Made by a program: the position numbers and the translations under genes. Shown piece by piece: positions 33,001 to 40,992 of a stretch of DNA of 64,000 nt (position 1 is its first letter; each line of letters opens with the position of its first letter). This DNA is from Mucilaginibacter jinjuensis. GTDB taxonomy: Bacteria > Bacteroidota > Bacteroidia > Sphingobacteriales > Sphingobacteriaceae. The stretch is from positions 4,588,001-4,652,000 of the forward strand of contig NZ_CP117167.1 of the NCBI RefSeq assembly GCF_028596025.1, read 5' to 3'. A model generated the notes under the pieces. It did no database searches. It was given only the letters and a program-made list of their open reading frames with translations, and was not told where the DNA came from.

Positions 33001-34256
33001 CCGCCATCGGATTTCAGATAGAACCACTTAAAATCAAGATTCGCCATTGTCGCCAGTTCCCTGGTATCGATATAACGGTAATTTAGCTTCTGCCTGTGGG
33101 TGGAATCGAGATAACTGTTTATTGCGTAACATAAAAGCTCGGTGCATGCTTCTAATAAGGCTTTGTTGTAAGCGCCTATCTTAAGATCCCAGTTGATGCC
33201 TGTCCGATCGACGGAGGTGTGAAAGTCGGCATGTAGATCTACAAAATGAAAGGGTGAGCTTATCGTCGTCGGTAGGTAGTTGTAAAGCTTGCCTGTTTCT
33301 CCGTGTTTATCAAGCCCAGTTCTGAAATAGACCGCTACCCTTGGCTGCCTGAGATTAATGCCGGCATTTTGCGCTAATGTTTTTAAGTTATCATTTACCG
33401 GGCAATGAAAGAGCAGCCCTGGTTCACTCTCCTGAATCCCCCTTTGGAAGGTCAAATTTTCGGCACCCTCGGTTTCAAAATGGATTGTGATCGGATTATT
33501 GACGCGCAATTGTATGAAATGGAAATTGATGCCGCTGATATCACGGAAAAAGCGTGCCATATCCGTAATACCGCCGGTCGAAAGTGGAACCTGGATCACG
33601 GTAACGAAGCCCTCGTCCATCAACCCGGACACCACGGCATCGCGTTCTTTTAATAAAATAGGATAATAATAACCGGGTACCCCTTTATCTTTATTGTGAA
33701 GGTTCGCTTTACCGATCTGCTCTCTGAGTTTATCGGCGGTTACCATATCTAACTGATCCGGAATATCGTCTGCATCCTTGAAAGTATCGTATATCCTGAA
33801 CGACACCAAGGTCCGACGAATGATCACGTTATCCCTGCCGATGATATTTCCGTCGGTATGTATATCAGCATAGTCATGAGAAGACACGGAAAATGCGGAT
33901 TTAAAACCTACGCCTTTGTTGCCTATGCTGGTATTAACATCCTTATCGGAGGTGGATATCGAGCAAAGCGCCTGAAAATCTCCGCGGATATCGGAGCCTT
34001 GCTGATAGTTATAATTTTCTCTGTAAGTGAACCGGGTGCCGTCGTTGGCTATATACAGGTTGCCGTTTTTAACGAGCACCTTTATTTGTTTCAGGGCTTT
34101 ATCGAAAGAGTTCTGCAGCAATTCATAGATTACCCTTCCCTGATAGTCTATGCTGACCTGCTCTACCTGGCCGGCCTGCTGTTTAATCGTTTCGATACCG
34201 ACGGTCGCATAATATTGATAATGGTTTTGAAAAAGTGCTTCGATATCTTGATCCAT
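30030..34256 (-). CDS. Giant sacsin-type HATPase with DUF3883 C-terminus
   Basis: This 1408-aa cytoplasmic protein has a GHKL/HSP90-like ATPase fold at the N-terminus: ELLQNSFD (45-52, N box), NDGT (71-74) and GNKGVGFKS (112-120). This is the sacsin-type arrangement. About 1000 residues of unrecognised sequence follow. The C-terminus (about 1290-1390) contains FADLFAWYDGRAMVIEVKSTT and FTLSGSEVNEA, the DUF3883 pattern related to PD-(D/E)XK nucleases (D...EVK). Proteins of this design are usually found in defence islands. It is transcribed alone and its GC content looks higher than that of its neighbours, suggesting separate acquisition. Confidence 0.8.
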   Translation of the reverse strand: MDQDIEALFQNHYQYYATVGIETIKQQAGQVEQVSIDYQGRVIYELLQNSFDKALKQIKVLVKNGNLYIANDGTRFTYRENYNYQQGSDIRGDFQALCSISTSDKDVNTSIGNKGVGFKSAFSVSSHDYADIHTDGNIIGRDNVIIRRTLVSFRIYDTFKDADDIPDQLDMVTADKLREQIGKANLHNKDKGVPGYYYPILLKERDAVVSGLMDEGFVTVIQVPLSTGGITDMARFFRDISGINFHFIQLRVNNPITIHFETEGAENLTFQRGIQESEPGLLFHCPVNDNLKTLAQNAGINLRQPRVAVYFRTGLDKHGETGKLYNYLPTTISSPFHFVDLHADFHTSVDRTGINWDLKIGAYNKALLEACTELLCYAINSYLDSTHRQKLNYRYIDTRELATMANLDFKWFYLKSDGGLDTFRTVRRILDIGNNRYAIASTLLANIALKFFRSAPQGGKDAYTSFFNHVAGFTDNFARGYGGYRERTTEFKLQLAKDLVRLKAQVIPEGPEGPVSITDEIIFRDNRNDLAKVPPFIGVNLTSFEVPDEELKKGLGIKNFNDRNEILKYFRQVSPTGNFRDKKSAYTVDEQRLLLSSIASMMGRNTETIVSTHRYSGYVNSRGDNNSVADLANFALSTIFLRTTSKVYKPAQLCANDEIDLKFLPEMPEGVHVDTFLKYLGVSFNREYRFVDKPISDRLMKGLDYIPAISVRPGGKDDQLVYANIVRHARIIYRKKEVHPAVINNQYSFLTEMKTYEFKEEGIPLLVRNYDSFPKIYLDMLLAVCRKNMAVKKNDMVRFYQQVFRPFLKKLKICLVSERGELKFVNAGTPVFIVTSEDDYRLAIQRDIPVLCFYVSRIINPKDDNLNGTIIIFREGRLHVADPVDKTAYFRTLLEKRMFYLLKEISILRLTNLDYFESPELIVQLSAKLACTRFIEASCLKREIHSDYFEEPVPDVREFDADKTTVYMLRDLQKSGAAQAIAKGLLTSHQYAGAVELIIFHRSDSSLEVLYGKYRADYEVFQKKWITNYSDRFARFVRKIMSTAGISRPNNDPAWYRYNMQHRSQLLLAIYEKGDLGRLIQIIDGIKETFDNGVFFYFALDIDYNMYDERIARLKLIIDAHPGDVADSFAKRVKALIGKLGIDDPLDRLEGEMRVSYPGAFVNGSEGERLRETKEQVGIESAVERIFKSFPGTPERTQTLFHTGENTVVQVDIKMRKVIYQGKDLPGQGSEETGASGEVDVLLVMIRHLLLKTVLERKKALKKVYELILEKSKKDDATIKKKRDIYNNCLHCVDDDQALTKALIPFYYVTLHDKYAFADLFAWYDGRAMVIEVKSTTNARKGDFTLSGSEVNEAMGNNNYMIVRVTPEEMIFLGNPIFDIKEKLTKIEGTNFEIIPTAYNFKYFKTEP

Positions 34257-34670
34257 ATCCTGTAATAAGGTTATGGCAAGATAATAAAGTATAGCGTCCT
34301 TTCACCGATGCGGCCGATTGATTTTTCATAAGGGATTCAGGCGGTGTCCTTCGGCAGAAGATATAGCGGAAAGCCCAACCACGAGGGACGATTTGCGCAT
34401 AAAAGCCAGGATATTCATAGAGAAAAAAGGTCCGTACCTGTAACATCAACATTGACTTTTCTGAGAGAAAACAAGCGATTCAGATTTCATGACAAACATT
34501 CTCACTAATTGCCAGCGGACTGGAATGCAATGCGGTTTATATATATCGTAAGCCTTAGGACCACTATTAATATTATCCTATATCAAAGACACATTTTTAA
34601 ACCCTTATATCTTCAATAAAGCAATGTGCGAAGCTTCTTCACCGGCTAACGTAATAACCCTAATTTAATC
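34257..34670. other. Gene-free stretch
   Basis: No supported coding frame and no strong hairpin. It contains the upstream region of the 1408-aa gene and the downstream region of the nuclease-like gene. No clear TAnnTTTG box is seen on the minus strand. Confidence 0.4.
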
Positions 34671-35870
34671 TTATTCGCTTGGATAATACTCAAAATCCCA
34701 GTCATCAAAATCTTCGACATTCACTTTTAATAAACTGCGTTTAAAAGAATTTTCTCTTAAACTAAATAGGAAGAGTTTCATGAATGCCGAATGCTTGCCT
34801 ATTTTATCAAAATCAATTAAACTAATTATTGGTTTCGTCAGCTGTGCTATAAAGGGCAAAACCGCACTTAGCGAATTCAATTTGTGATATTCAAGCTCTT
34901 CAGACATCTTCAATTTGATATAATAATTGCCAGTTTGCCCGTCGATTTCAAAGTCATAACAAGTTAATCCTTCGACTGGTAATAATTCCATTCTCAATTT
35001 TATATAGTTGAAATCCTTATTATCTATATAACGATCAACTTGCTCCCAAAAGCGGTCTGGATTATATTGAAGTTCTTTTATCAGCCTAGTACAGTTTGAA
35101 AGAAATTTAACTTCCCCGCAAATAATTTCAAATCCCGGCGCATATGTTCCATCACCGAATTGGGTATATGATGCGCTGTAATTGAAAAGGCACCTGAACC
35201 GCTTATATTGGATTTGCGCGAATGACTGAAACAAAGCAATTTTCATGATTATTGCAGTCAGCGTTTTTTGAGCTTCCTCCGGCATTATTGGTAGCAAAAT
35301 ATCAGTATAAGGTATATCTCGATATTGTTTTTTGGCATTCGGATTTTGAATTTCAATTTTCGAGATAAGCGTTTCAAGCCTTCTTATCTTTTCTCGTAAG
35401 TCATTTTGGAGTACCGTAGATGCTTCCTTTAAATGCGGGAAATATTGATTTCGAATTAATGTAAACTCGGATAATTTTGCCTGTATATCATCCCAACTGA
35501 AAAAGATTATACTTATACTATGAGTCCTACTGGCATCCATACAGGCATTTTGAATGGCTATATGTTTTTTTGTAGTCGTTGCAAAATATAACTGGTCAAT
35601 AGGATGCGGAAAATTTTCAATTTGTTTAAGGGTTTCAGATAAATCCATTAATAATTCCTTGATGATCAGCCTTTGACTCCGGTGAATATCTTTTTTTTTT
35701 GCCTGCACGGCGATTTTCAAACCAGGACTATATAGATCAATTCCATGCTGATTATGCCCCTTGGAACCATACTCTTCAAATGTGGAGCTATTATGAATGG
35801 CATTAAATAGGTCCTTTAGAAATGTCTGGAACTTGTATTCCTCTGCTAACGGTTCATATTGATAGCGCAT
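34671..35870 (-). CDS. Mrr-like restriction-endonuclease-domain protein
   Basis: This 399-aa protein carries GSKGHNQHGIDLYS (35-48) and IAVQAKKKD (53-61) near the N-terminus, the G...D45...Q56xK58 pattern of Mrr-type PD-(D/E)XK nucleases that serve as effectors in many defence proteins. The segment at about 70-150 resembles the rest of such a fold; 155-180 is a predicted coiled coil. The C-terminal 220 residues are unrecognised and probably sense or bind a partner. It lies about 115 bp after the subtilisin gene on the same strand and may belong to that unit. Confidence 0.7.
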   Translation of the reverse strand: MRYQYEPLAEEYKFQTFLKDLFNAIHNSSTFEEYGSKGHNQHGIDLYSPGLKIAVQAKKKDIHRSQRLIIKELLMDLSETLKQIENFPHPIDQLYFATTTKKHIAIQNACMDASRTHSISIIFFSWDDIQAKLSEFTLIRNQYFPHLKEASTVLQNDLREKIRRLETLISKIEIQNPNAKKQYRDIPYTDILLPIMPEEAQKTLTAIIMKIALFQSFAQIQYKRFRCLFNYSASYTQFGDGTYAPGFEIICGEVKFLSNCTRLIKELQYNPDRFWEQVDRYIDNKDFNYIKLRMELLPVEGLTCYDFEIDGQTGNYYIKLKMSEELEYHKLNSLSAVLPFIAQLTKPIISLIDFDKIGKHSAFMKLFLFSLRENSFKRSLLKVNVEDFDDWDFEYYPSE

Positions 35871-35985
35871 ATTAAAACCTTAATGATTGAATTGAAAATT
35901 AAGAAAAAATGCTCATTTACACTTGCTGTCCAAGCCAAAAAGCCCTGTTTTTAACGTAACAGGGCTTTTGTTTGAATGGCTTTTG

Positions 35986-38346
35986 TTATGCATTGGAATT
36001 ACCGCCACCATATCTGATATTAACCTCATTTCTCAATTTGATATTTTGTGAAATAAAGTTGTTACTGTCTAATTGGCGAGATACGGCATTATAAACCTCT
36101 CTATTATATCGCCTATCTCTGATTGTTACAATGGCGCAGAATTCCTGTGAAAGTTCGATACTATCATCATCGGCCGCTTTAGCTTCAGCATAGGCATTAA
36201 ACAAGCCCTCCAAACGGAAAAACCATTTTTTGGGGGCGGTCAGAGCTTTTATTGCATTACTTTCTGTAAGTTCAGCAAGGTCTATCGCATATTTTTTTAA
36301 TGGGTGAAATTTTTTACCGTAATTCCTTAAAACGCGTTCGTTTGAAAAACGGTTCATAGGGTTATCCATTGTCCGTTTACTGTAAAGCGCTTCCCTCAAT
36401 AAATTCACAGCACCATCAGGTCCAAATTCATTTAAAATATGACGCATCGATATATCCCGTTCTTTTACTTTATCATATGTACCAAAAGATAAATCAATAT
36501 TTGACTGGCAATATTCCGTTGCACTACTACTGTCTAAAAGAGGTGATGCAACCAAAGTAATTGTCACTTCCCCGTAGAATAACCCATTTTCAACCATATC
36601 AGTTGGGTAAGGAAAATCAAGAATCTCGTAATAACTACCTTTAGTAATTGTATCCTGTAAGATAAGCGTGATCTCATTAGGAGAATTATAGAGGATATTA
36701 TTTACATCATCTGGCAAACCATAACCCATTGATTTGATCTTTTCTAAGGAATTAAGGCTTACTGCAGACGGGTATTTTGCTGAATGCACGATCAGTGCTT
36801 TTAACAAAAGTGTATTAAAATTCTCTGCTATTTTATGATCCAAACCAGCAGTTAAAGCAGTTATACGTGGTGTTGAAAAACTTGTGCCAACGTTGCTTAC
36901 AATCTTTCCATCGGTCGCAAATGAATATACTCCAGATGTACTTAGGTGCCCGCTTGGTGATTTACCAGCATTTCCGCCATAGTGGGTTACATCCGGCTTT
37001 ATTAAATGATTAGGGCCGAAACCAGTTCTACTAAATGGAGATGGCCAATCAATCTCAGCAATATCGGTCGCGCTCTTTGCATGGGCAATACTGCCAACAA
37101 CTAGTGAACGTAATGTATCTGCTGATTTTGGTATCCTTTGTGGCGTTGCTGGTATTATAAAATTCTGGCAATTCCCTGCGGACTTACAGATTATGATATC
37201 ATTTTTCTGCTGTATATTATCTAAAAATTTACCAAAATCCGAAAAATCGTGTAGGTCGCACTCCACTTTAAGGCCGCCTGAAAGATTCCAAATTTTTATA
37301 TCAGGCCTTGAATTTATTGCCTCTCTGATATTTTCAATTAGCTGATCTTCATCAATACTTTCTTTTCTTAAATCAGGGAATACCGTTGCGCTATATAACA
37401 TGCAACCGTCAATACCAGTCCAAGGTTTATTTTCCAGTTCATCACCGTACACAACTATACCAGCTACAAAAGTACCATGGGACTTGTCCATCAAATCTTC
37501 GGGATATGGTGAAAATGAATCAGGGAGCAACCAAGGCTTTAAGTGTTCATTGTCTTGTATTCCTGAATCTAGTATACCCACAACTGGATATTCAACTCCT
37601 TTTATCGGTAACTTAACTTCAAGTGTTTTATCAGCATCTACAAAGTCCATCCCGACAGTTAGTTTAGGCATCGGTGTTATTGAATAAAGTGCCTCGAAAT
37701 TCTCTATTTCATGTAACTGGTCAATTGTTACGTTTTCCAATTTATAGATAGTTAAGTCATCAGCATATCGTACTTTTTTAAAGTCAATATCCCTTAGCTC
37801 TAAACTTTCCCTAAAAAGTTGTTCTACAATACGATTTAGGTTGTAATCGTTATAATTAAACAGCCTGGCTTTTAAAGTTCCGCCCTGTTGTGTTTCCACA
37901 TATGGCCTGTATAAATTTATTTTATCTATTGAAGCCAAACCATGCGCGTTATCATCAACAAGTCGCAAATTTCTGGATATAGTATCTACATCCTGGATGT
38001 TGTCAACTTTAACAAGCAAATCACATTCGTCAGACATCCCGACAAAATTGAATTTATGACTAACGTTAAATATTTTTCCCACGTGGCTACGATGTGATTT
38101 AGCAATAGCTTTCTCATTGAGTGTAACCTTCATTATGGCCGGCAAATGATTTTGACGTTGCCTTCTTTCTTGCAATAGCGACTTTGCAGTATCCATCACA
38201 CTGATGAATTGAGTAGATCGTTCCAATAATTGCTCACGGCTTGGCGCCCATTTCGGCAGTTCATCATTGGACATACCCTCAGTACGACGATCATCCACCT
38301 CGTCACGTTTCTTGAACAGTTTGATAGGTAAATTTTTATTTTCCAT
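35986..38346 (-). CDS. Cytoplasmic subtilisin-like (S8) protease
   Basis: This 786-aa protein has the S8 catalytic residues in place: Asp260 (GILDSG), His290 (SHGTFVAG), oxyanion Asn392 (SAGN) and Ser489 (GTSFSTP). There is no signal peptide or membrane segment, so it should act inside the cell, unusual for subtilisins. The N-terminal 230 residues could be an inhibitory or sensing part. The C-terminal 290 residues are unrecognised. It begins 6 bp after the stop of the AAA+ gene, so the ATPase probably loads or gates the protease. Confidence 0.85.
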   Translation of the reverse strand: MENKNLPIKLFKKRDEVDDRRTEGMSNDELPKWAPSREQLLERSTQFISVMDTAKSLLQERRQRQNHLPAIMKVTLNEKAIAKSHRSHVGKIFNVSHKFNFVGMSDECDLLVKVDNIQDVDTISRNLRLVDDNAHGLASIDKINLYRPYVETQQGGTLKARLFNYNDYNLNRIVEQLFRESLELRDIDFKKVRYADDLTIYKLENVTIDQLHEIENFEALYSITPMPKLTVGMDFVDADKTLEVKLPIKGVEYPVVGILDSGIQDNEHLKPWLLPDSFSPYPEDLMDKSHGTFVAGIVVYGDELENKPWTGIDGCMLYSATVFPDLRKESIDEDQLIENIREAINSRPDIKIWNLSGGLKVECDLHDFSDFGKFLDNIQQKNDIIICKSAGNCQNFIIPATPQRIPKSADTLRSLVVGSIAHAKSATDIAEIDWPSPFSRTGFGPNHLIKPDVTHYGGNAGKSPSGHLSTSGVYSFATDGKIVSNVGTSFSTPRITALTAGLDHKIAENFNTLLLKALIVHSAKYPSAVSLNSLEKIKSMGYGLPDDVNNILYNSPNEITLILQDTITKGSYYEILDFPYPTDMVENGLFYGEVTITLVASPLLDSSSATEYCQSNIDLSFGTYDKVKERDISMRHILNEFGPDGAVNLLREALYSKRTMDNPMNRFSNERVLRNYGKKFHPLKKYAIDLAELTESNAIKALTAPKKWFFRLEGLFNAYAEAKAADDDSIELSQEFCAIVTIRDRRYNREVYNAVSRQLDSNNFISQNIKLRNEVNIRYGGGNSNA

Positions 38347-38352
38347 TGTATT

Positions 38353-39438
38353 CTATTTTAAGACGTTCCTCACTTGTCTGATAGAGATATTACACAATTC
38401 ACTGATTGCGGTCTGAGCAACACCCTGCGTGTTTAAAAAATTAATTAGTTGTTCTTGATTATAGGCACCATGCTGATTAAAGAGAAATATTTGAAAGATA
38501 AAATCTTCAAAACTGATCGATTTTTTCGCTGATATAATATTCTTAGCAATCGTATTCTGCGCAATAGACCTTATATTGGCTGGCGATAGTCCTTCTAGCA
38601 AACTAACTACCTTATCAATTTTTTTACCGTCTGCTAAAAACTCACATTCATAATTCTTAAAATACAGGTCGAGGAGATCCGGTATCTCATCTTTACCAGG
38701 CAGTCCTATTTCAATAATGTGATTGAACCTGCGCCAAATAGCTTTATCTAATAACTCATGATGGTTTGTTGCAGCAATCAAAATGTTATTAGTTGTGAAC
38801 TCATCAATATTCTGTAACAGACTATTGATCACACGTTTTAATTCCCCAAGTTCATGCTGATCGTCACGTGCCTTCGCAATCGCATCAAATTCATCTAAAA
38901 AAAGTATGCAGGGTGTTTTACCGGCAAATTCAAATACTTTCCTTATGTTTTTTGAGGTGTTACCCAATAACGACGATACTAAAGAATCTAATCTAGCCAC
39001 AACTAAAGGCAGATTTAACGTTTTTGATATGTAACGTGCTATTGTAGTTTTGCCACAACCAGGAGGACCGTATAATAACAAAGACGAATTCACATCAAGC
39101 CCGGCTGAACGCAAAGCGTTTTGGTGGGCATTCATACTAACGAATTGCCCAATGGCATTTTCCAGTTGTTTTGAGAAAACAAGATCGATTTGGTTATCAT
39201 CGGGCATAACAAAATCCACAATATTTAATCTTGTCTCCTGGTCAACAGGAGTAGCCACGAGTTGATCGAGATACACTGCCTGAGATTTATTGTTCTTTAA
39301 CAGACTATTTATTTTTTCAGATAGCTTCTCATCACCACCCTTCGCAAGATTTTCCGCAAGCATTCGCGCATAGTTAGATACTTTTTGAGTGTCTTTATTT
39401 AAACCGCCTTCGATGATTTTTATAATTTCAGTATACAT
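38353..39438 (-). CDS. AAA+ ATPase paired with S8 protease
   Basis: This 361-aa protein has Walker A GPPGCGKT at about 124-131, Walker B CILFLDEFDAI, sensor ILIAATNHH and arginine-finger region AIWRRFNHIIEI: a single classical AAA+ module of the FtsH/proteasome-ATPase kind. The N-terminal 80 residues are helical and the C-terminal end carries an HTH-like AQTAISELCNISIRQVRNVLK. The start ATG at 39436-39438 is preferred over one at 39459 because a -7 box overlaps the latter. First gene of the AAA-subtilisin operon. Confidence 0.85.
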   Translation of the reverse strand: MYTEIIKIIEGGLNKDTQKVSNYARMLAENLAKGGDEKLSEKINSLLKNNKSQAVYLDQLVATPVDQETRLNIVDFVMPDDNQIDLVFSKQLENAIGQFVSMNAHQNALRSAGLDVNSSLLLYGPPGCGKTTIARYISKTLNLPLVVARLDSLVSSLLGNTSKNIRKVFEFAGKTPCILFLDEFDAIAKARDDQHELGELKRVINSLLQNIDEFTTNNILIAATNHHELLDKAIWRRFNHIIEIGLPGKDEIPDLLDLYFKNYECEFLADGKKIDKVVSLLEGLSPANIRSIAQNTIAKNIISAKKSISFEDFIFQIFLFNQHGAYNQEQLINFLNTQGVAQTAISELCNISIRQVRNVLK

Positions 39439-39456
39439 ACTCTCTTCTAGTGTGCA

Positions 39457-39464
39457 CAAATATA
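39457..39464 (-). promoter_or_regulatory. -7 box of the AAA-subtilisin operon
   Basis: On the minus strand this reads TATATTTG, a full consensus, ending 18 bp before the ATG. No clear -33 TTTG is seen. Confidence 0.55.
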
Positions 39465-39550
39465 CACAAATCGTTATAAATAAATCATTAAACGGAATAA
39501 AATAACAATTATCGTAATTTTATAATAAAATAACGTATTTTTACAGCAAA

Positions 39551-39730
39551 AACAACTCTTCACATCGATTTGAAAATTTTGAAAAGTTAGGCTTATATTG
39601 CGTTACGGCTCTAAGTACCGATCAACCTAAAATCACTAAGGAACAAGACAGATTTCAACGTTACGCGTTTGCTAAGCAGATCGCCAATTTGGTTAAGCTA
39701 AATAATTCGAAAGGATTGCTGGTCATCTGA
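39551..39730 (+). pseudogene. N-terminal stub of a KAP-type P-loop NTPase
   Basis: An open frame without a start codon reads ...FENFEKLGLYCVTALSTDQP, then KITKEQDRFQRYAFAKQIANL and VKLNNSKGLLVI, and stops at 39728-39730. The D.P....DRF.R..FAK.IA..I pattern is the conserved lead-in of KAP-family NTPases, normally followed at once by the P-loop (G.WG.GKTS). Here the stop comes just before it. The rest of the gene is absent and attR follows about 215 bp later, so this looks like a leftover from a deletion at the island edge. Confidence 0.45.
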
Positions 39731-39867
39731 TTATACGATTCAAGTCCCGTTGATCCTAAGATGCAATGACCTATGTAACTCAAAACTCTTGACCAGTTCT
39801 AAATTAATTTTTATCTTTATAATAATACATAAAGTAGCATAATTTCAGGGTCAGTTAGTGCCCATTT

Positions 39868-39886
39868 GGTGAGCACCCGGTGAGCA
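39868..39886. promoter_or_regulatory. Integrase arm-type sites, right end
   Basis: GGTGAGCAC (39868-39876) and GGTGAGCA (39879-39886) are direct repeats spaced 11 bp, in the same orientation as the pair at 2585-2605. Confidence 0.6.
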
Positions 39887-39943
39887 GGGGCAAAAACCAG
39901 AATATCGATATTGAAAGCGAGCCTGTTACGTGATTTTTCGCGT

Positions 39944-39958
39944 TCCCTCCGGCTCCAC
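39944..39958. repeat. attR core
   Basis: TCCCTCCGGCTCCAC is identical to the tmRNA 3' end at 2471-2485 and marks the right boundary of the island. Confidence 0.88.
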
Positions 39959-39966
39959 TGAAAACA

Positions 39967-40000
39967 AAAAAGCCTTTAGCCTAAAGCTAAAGGCTTTTTT
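39967..40000 (+). terminator. Original ssrA terminator, separated from its gene
   Basis: AAAAAGCCTTTAGC (39967-39980), loop CTAAA, GCTAAAGGCTTTTTT (39986-40000). It lies 9 bp past attR, the expected place for the native tmRNA terminator before insertion. Confidence 0.8.
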
Positions 40001-40186
40001 TGTGCTTAACAGGTGATTACTGTATATCGTCATTATCAATTTAAAATTACTACATATCGGAGTTTACAATCCCCGGATAAACTTCAAATCATTTATTATC
40101 AGCAGCTTAACCTAAATGGTATTTGAATTGAATAGCATCGTTTTGTTAAATAAATCAATTCTTTTTCACCATTTAAAACTCACCTT

Positions 40187-40678
40187 ATGTTTCGCAGACT
40201 TATCTACCTACTGCCCATGCTTTTATTTGCCGGCGCTGTTAATGCTCAGGTTTCTAACAACGGACAGTTTCGCCTGACTCCAACGGAAATTAAAGCGCTC
40301 AAGGCTGCCGCTGCTGCCAATGTTCCCGGATCATCCAATTATTCGGCTGTTAAGGAAATTGTGATTATGGGCAATCCCGCTAAACCAGGCATTTATATGA
40401 TCCTGCTCGAGGTTGCGCCAAATACTAAAATTGCAGCTCACCTGCACCCGGATCAACGTGCGGCCACCGTGCTGTCCGGAACCTGGCACTTTGGTTATGG
40501 CAACAAATTTGACCAGACAAAACTCAAAACTTTGCCGGCTGGCAGCATCTATTCGGAAGTTGCAGGGCAGAATCACTTTGCGATGACCGGGAAAGAACCT
40601 GTTATTGTCGAAATCACCGGTTATGGCCCATCCGGGGTAACTTATGTTGATCCCAAAAACGACCCTTCCCATAAATAA
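40187..40678 (+). CDS. Secreted cupin-domain protein
   Basis: This 163-aa protein has a signal peptide (MFRRLIYLLPMLLFAGAVNAQ) and one cupin beta-barrel. Metal-ligand-type residues are visible in TKIAAHLHPDQRAATVLSGTWHFG (His-x-His motif) and in AGQNHFAMT (later His). Exported single cupins of this size are usually metal-binding enzymes or carbohydrate-binding proteins; the substrate is unknown. First chromosomal gene right of the island, followed by a strong terminator. Confidence 0.85.
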   Translation: MFRRLIYLLPMLLFAGAVNAQVSNNGQFRLTPTEIKALKAAAAANVPGSSNYSAVKEIVIMGNPAKPGIYMILLEVAPNTKIAAHLHPDQRAATVLSGTWHFGYGNKFDQTKLKTLPAGSIYSEVAGQNHFAMTGKEPVIVEITGYGPSGVTYVDPKNDPSHK

Positions 40679-40735
40679 TATTATTTATTGAGGTTGAAAA
40701 ATGTTCAACCTTGATCCTTCCTGCTCCACCAAAAT

Positions 40736-40771
40736 AAAATGCCCGTTCGCTGAATACGAACGGGCATTTTT
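40736..40771 (+). terminator. Terminator after cupin gene
   Basis: AAAATGCCCGTTCG (40736-40749), 7-nt loop, CGAACGGGCATTTT (40757-40770): a perfect 14-bp stem, bidirectional in design. Confidence 0.88.
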
Positions 40772-40992
40772 GATTTTATAGGATTATGATCTAAGAACCT
40801 GTGTTTTGTTTTCACTATAGATGCCAAATACGAGGTACGGTAGCCTTCTTCAAAACCATGCCCGGGTTGTCTCAAATTCTTTCAAGTCAGAAAAAAACAA
40901 ATTGGCGTAAGGGTAAACCTAAAAAAGTGTGTCCTCCATCAAACAAGCACAATTAGACGATTTAGTCAATCTGACCCGGAAACTATCAACAC

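Larger units (their letters stand above)
2471..39958. mobile_element. ssrA-integrated composite genomic island (~37.5 kb)
   Basis: The island is bounded by the 15-bp direct repeat TCCCTCCGGCTCCAC (2471-2485 and 39944-39958), with a tyrosine recombinase 250 bp inside attL. Paired GGTGAGCA boxes lie inside both ends (2585-2605 and 39868-39886). It carries a second integrase, two excisionase-like HTH genes, a relaxase module, a truncated coupling-protein fragment and many defence-type genes. No type IV secretion genes are visible, so it would need help to transfer. Several segments differ in AT content (9.6-12.3 kb and 34.6-39.5 kb are notably AT-rich; 30-34 kb is richer in GC), which fits stepwise assembly. 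Confidence 0.9.

Noticed and set aside
40711-40730. tmRNA-3'-like sequence ending in CTGCTCCACCA after the cupin gene
   Set aside because: It has only partial similarity to the att core and no integrase or second boundary nearby; probably chance.
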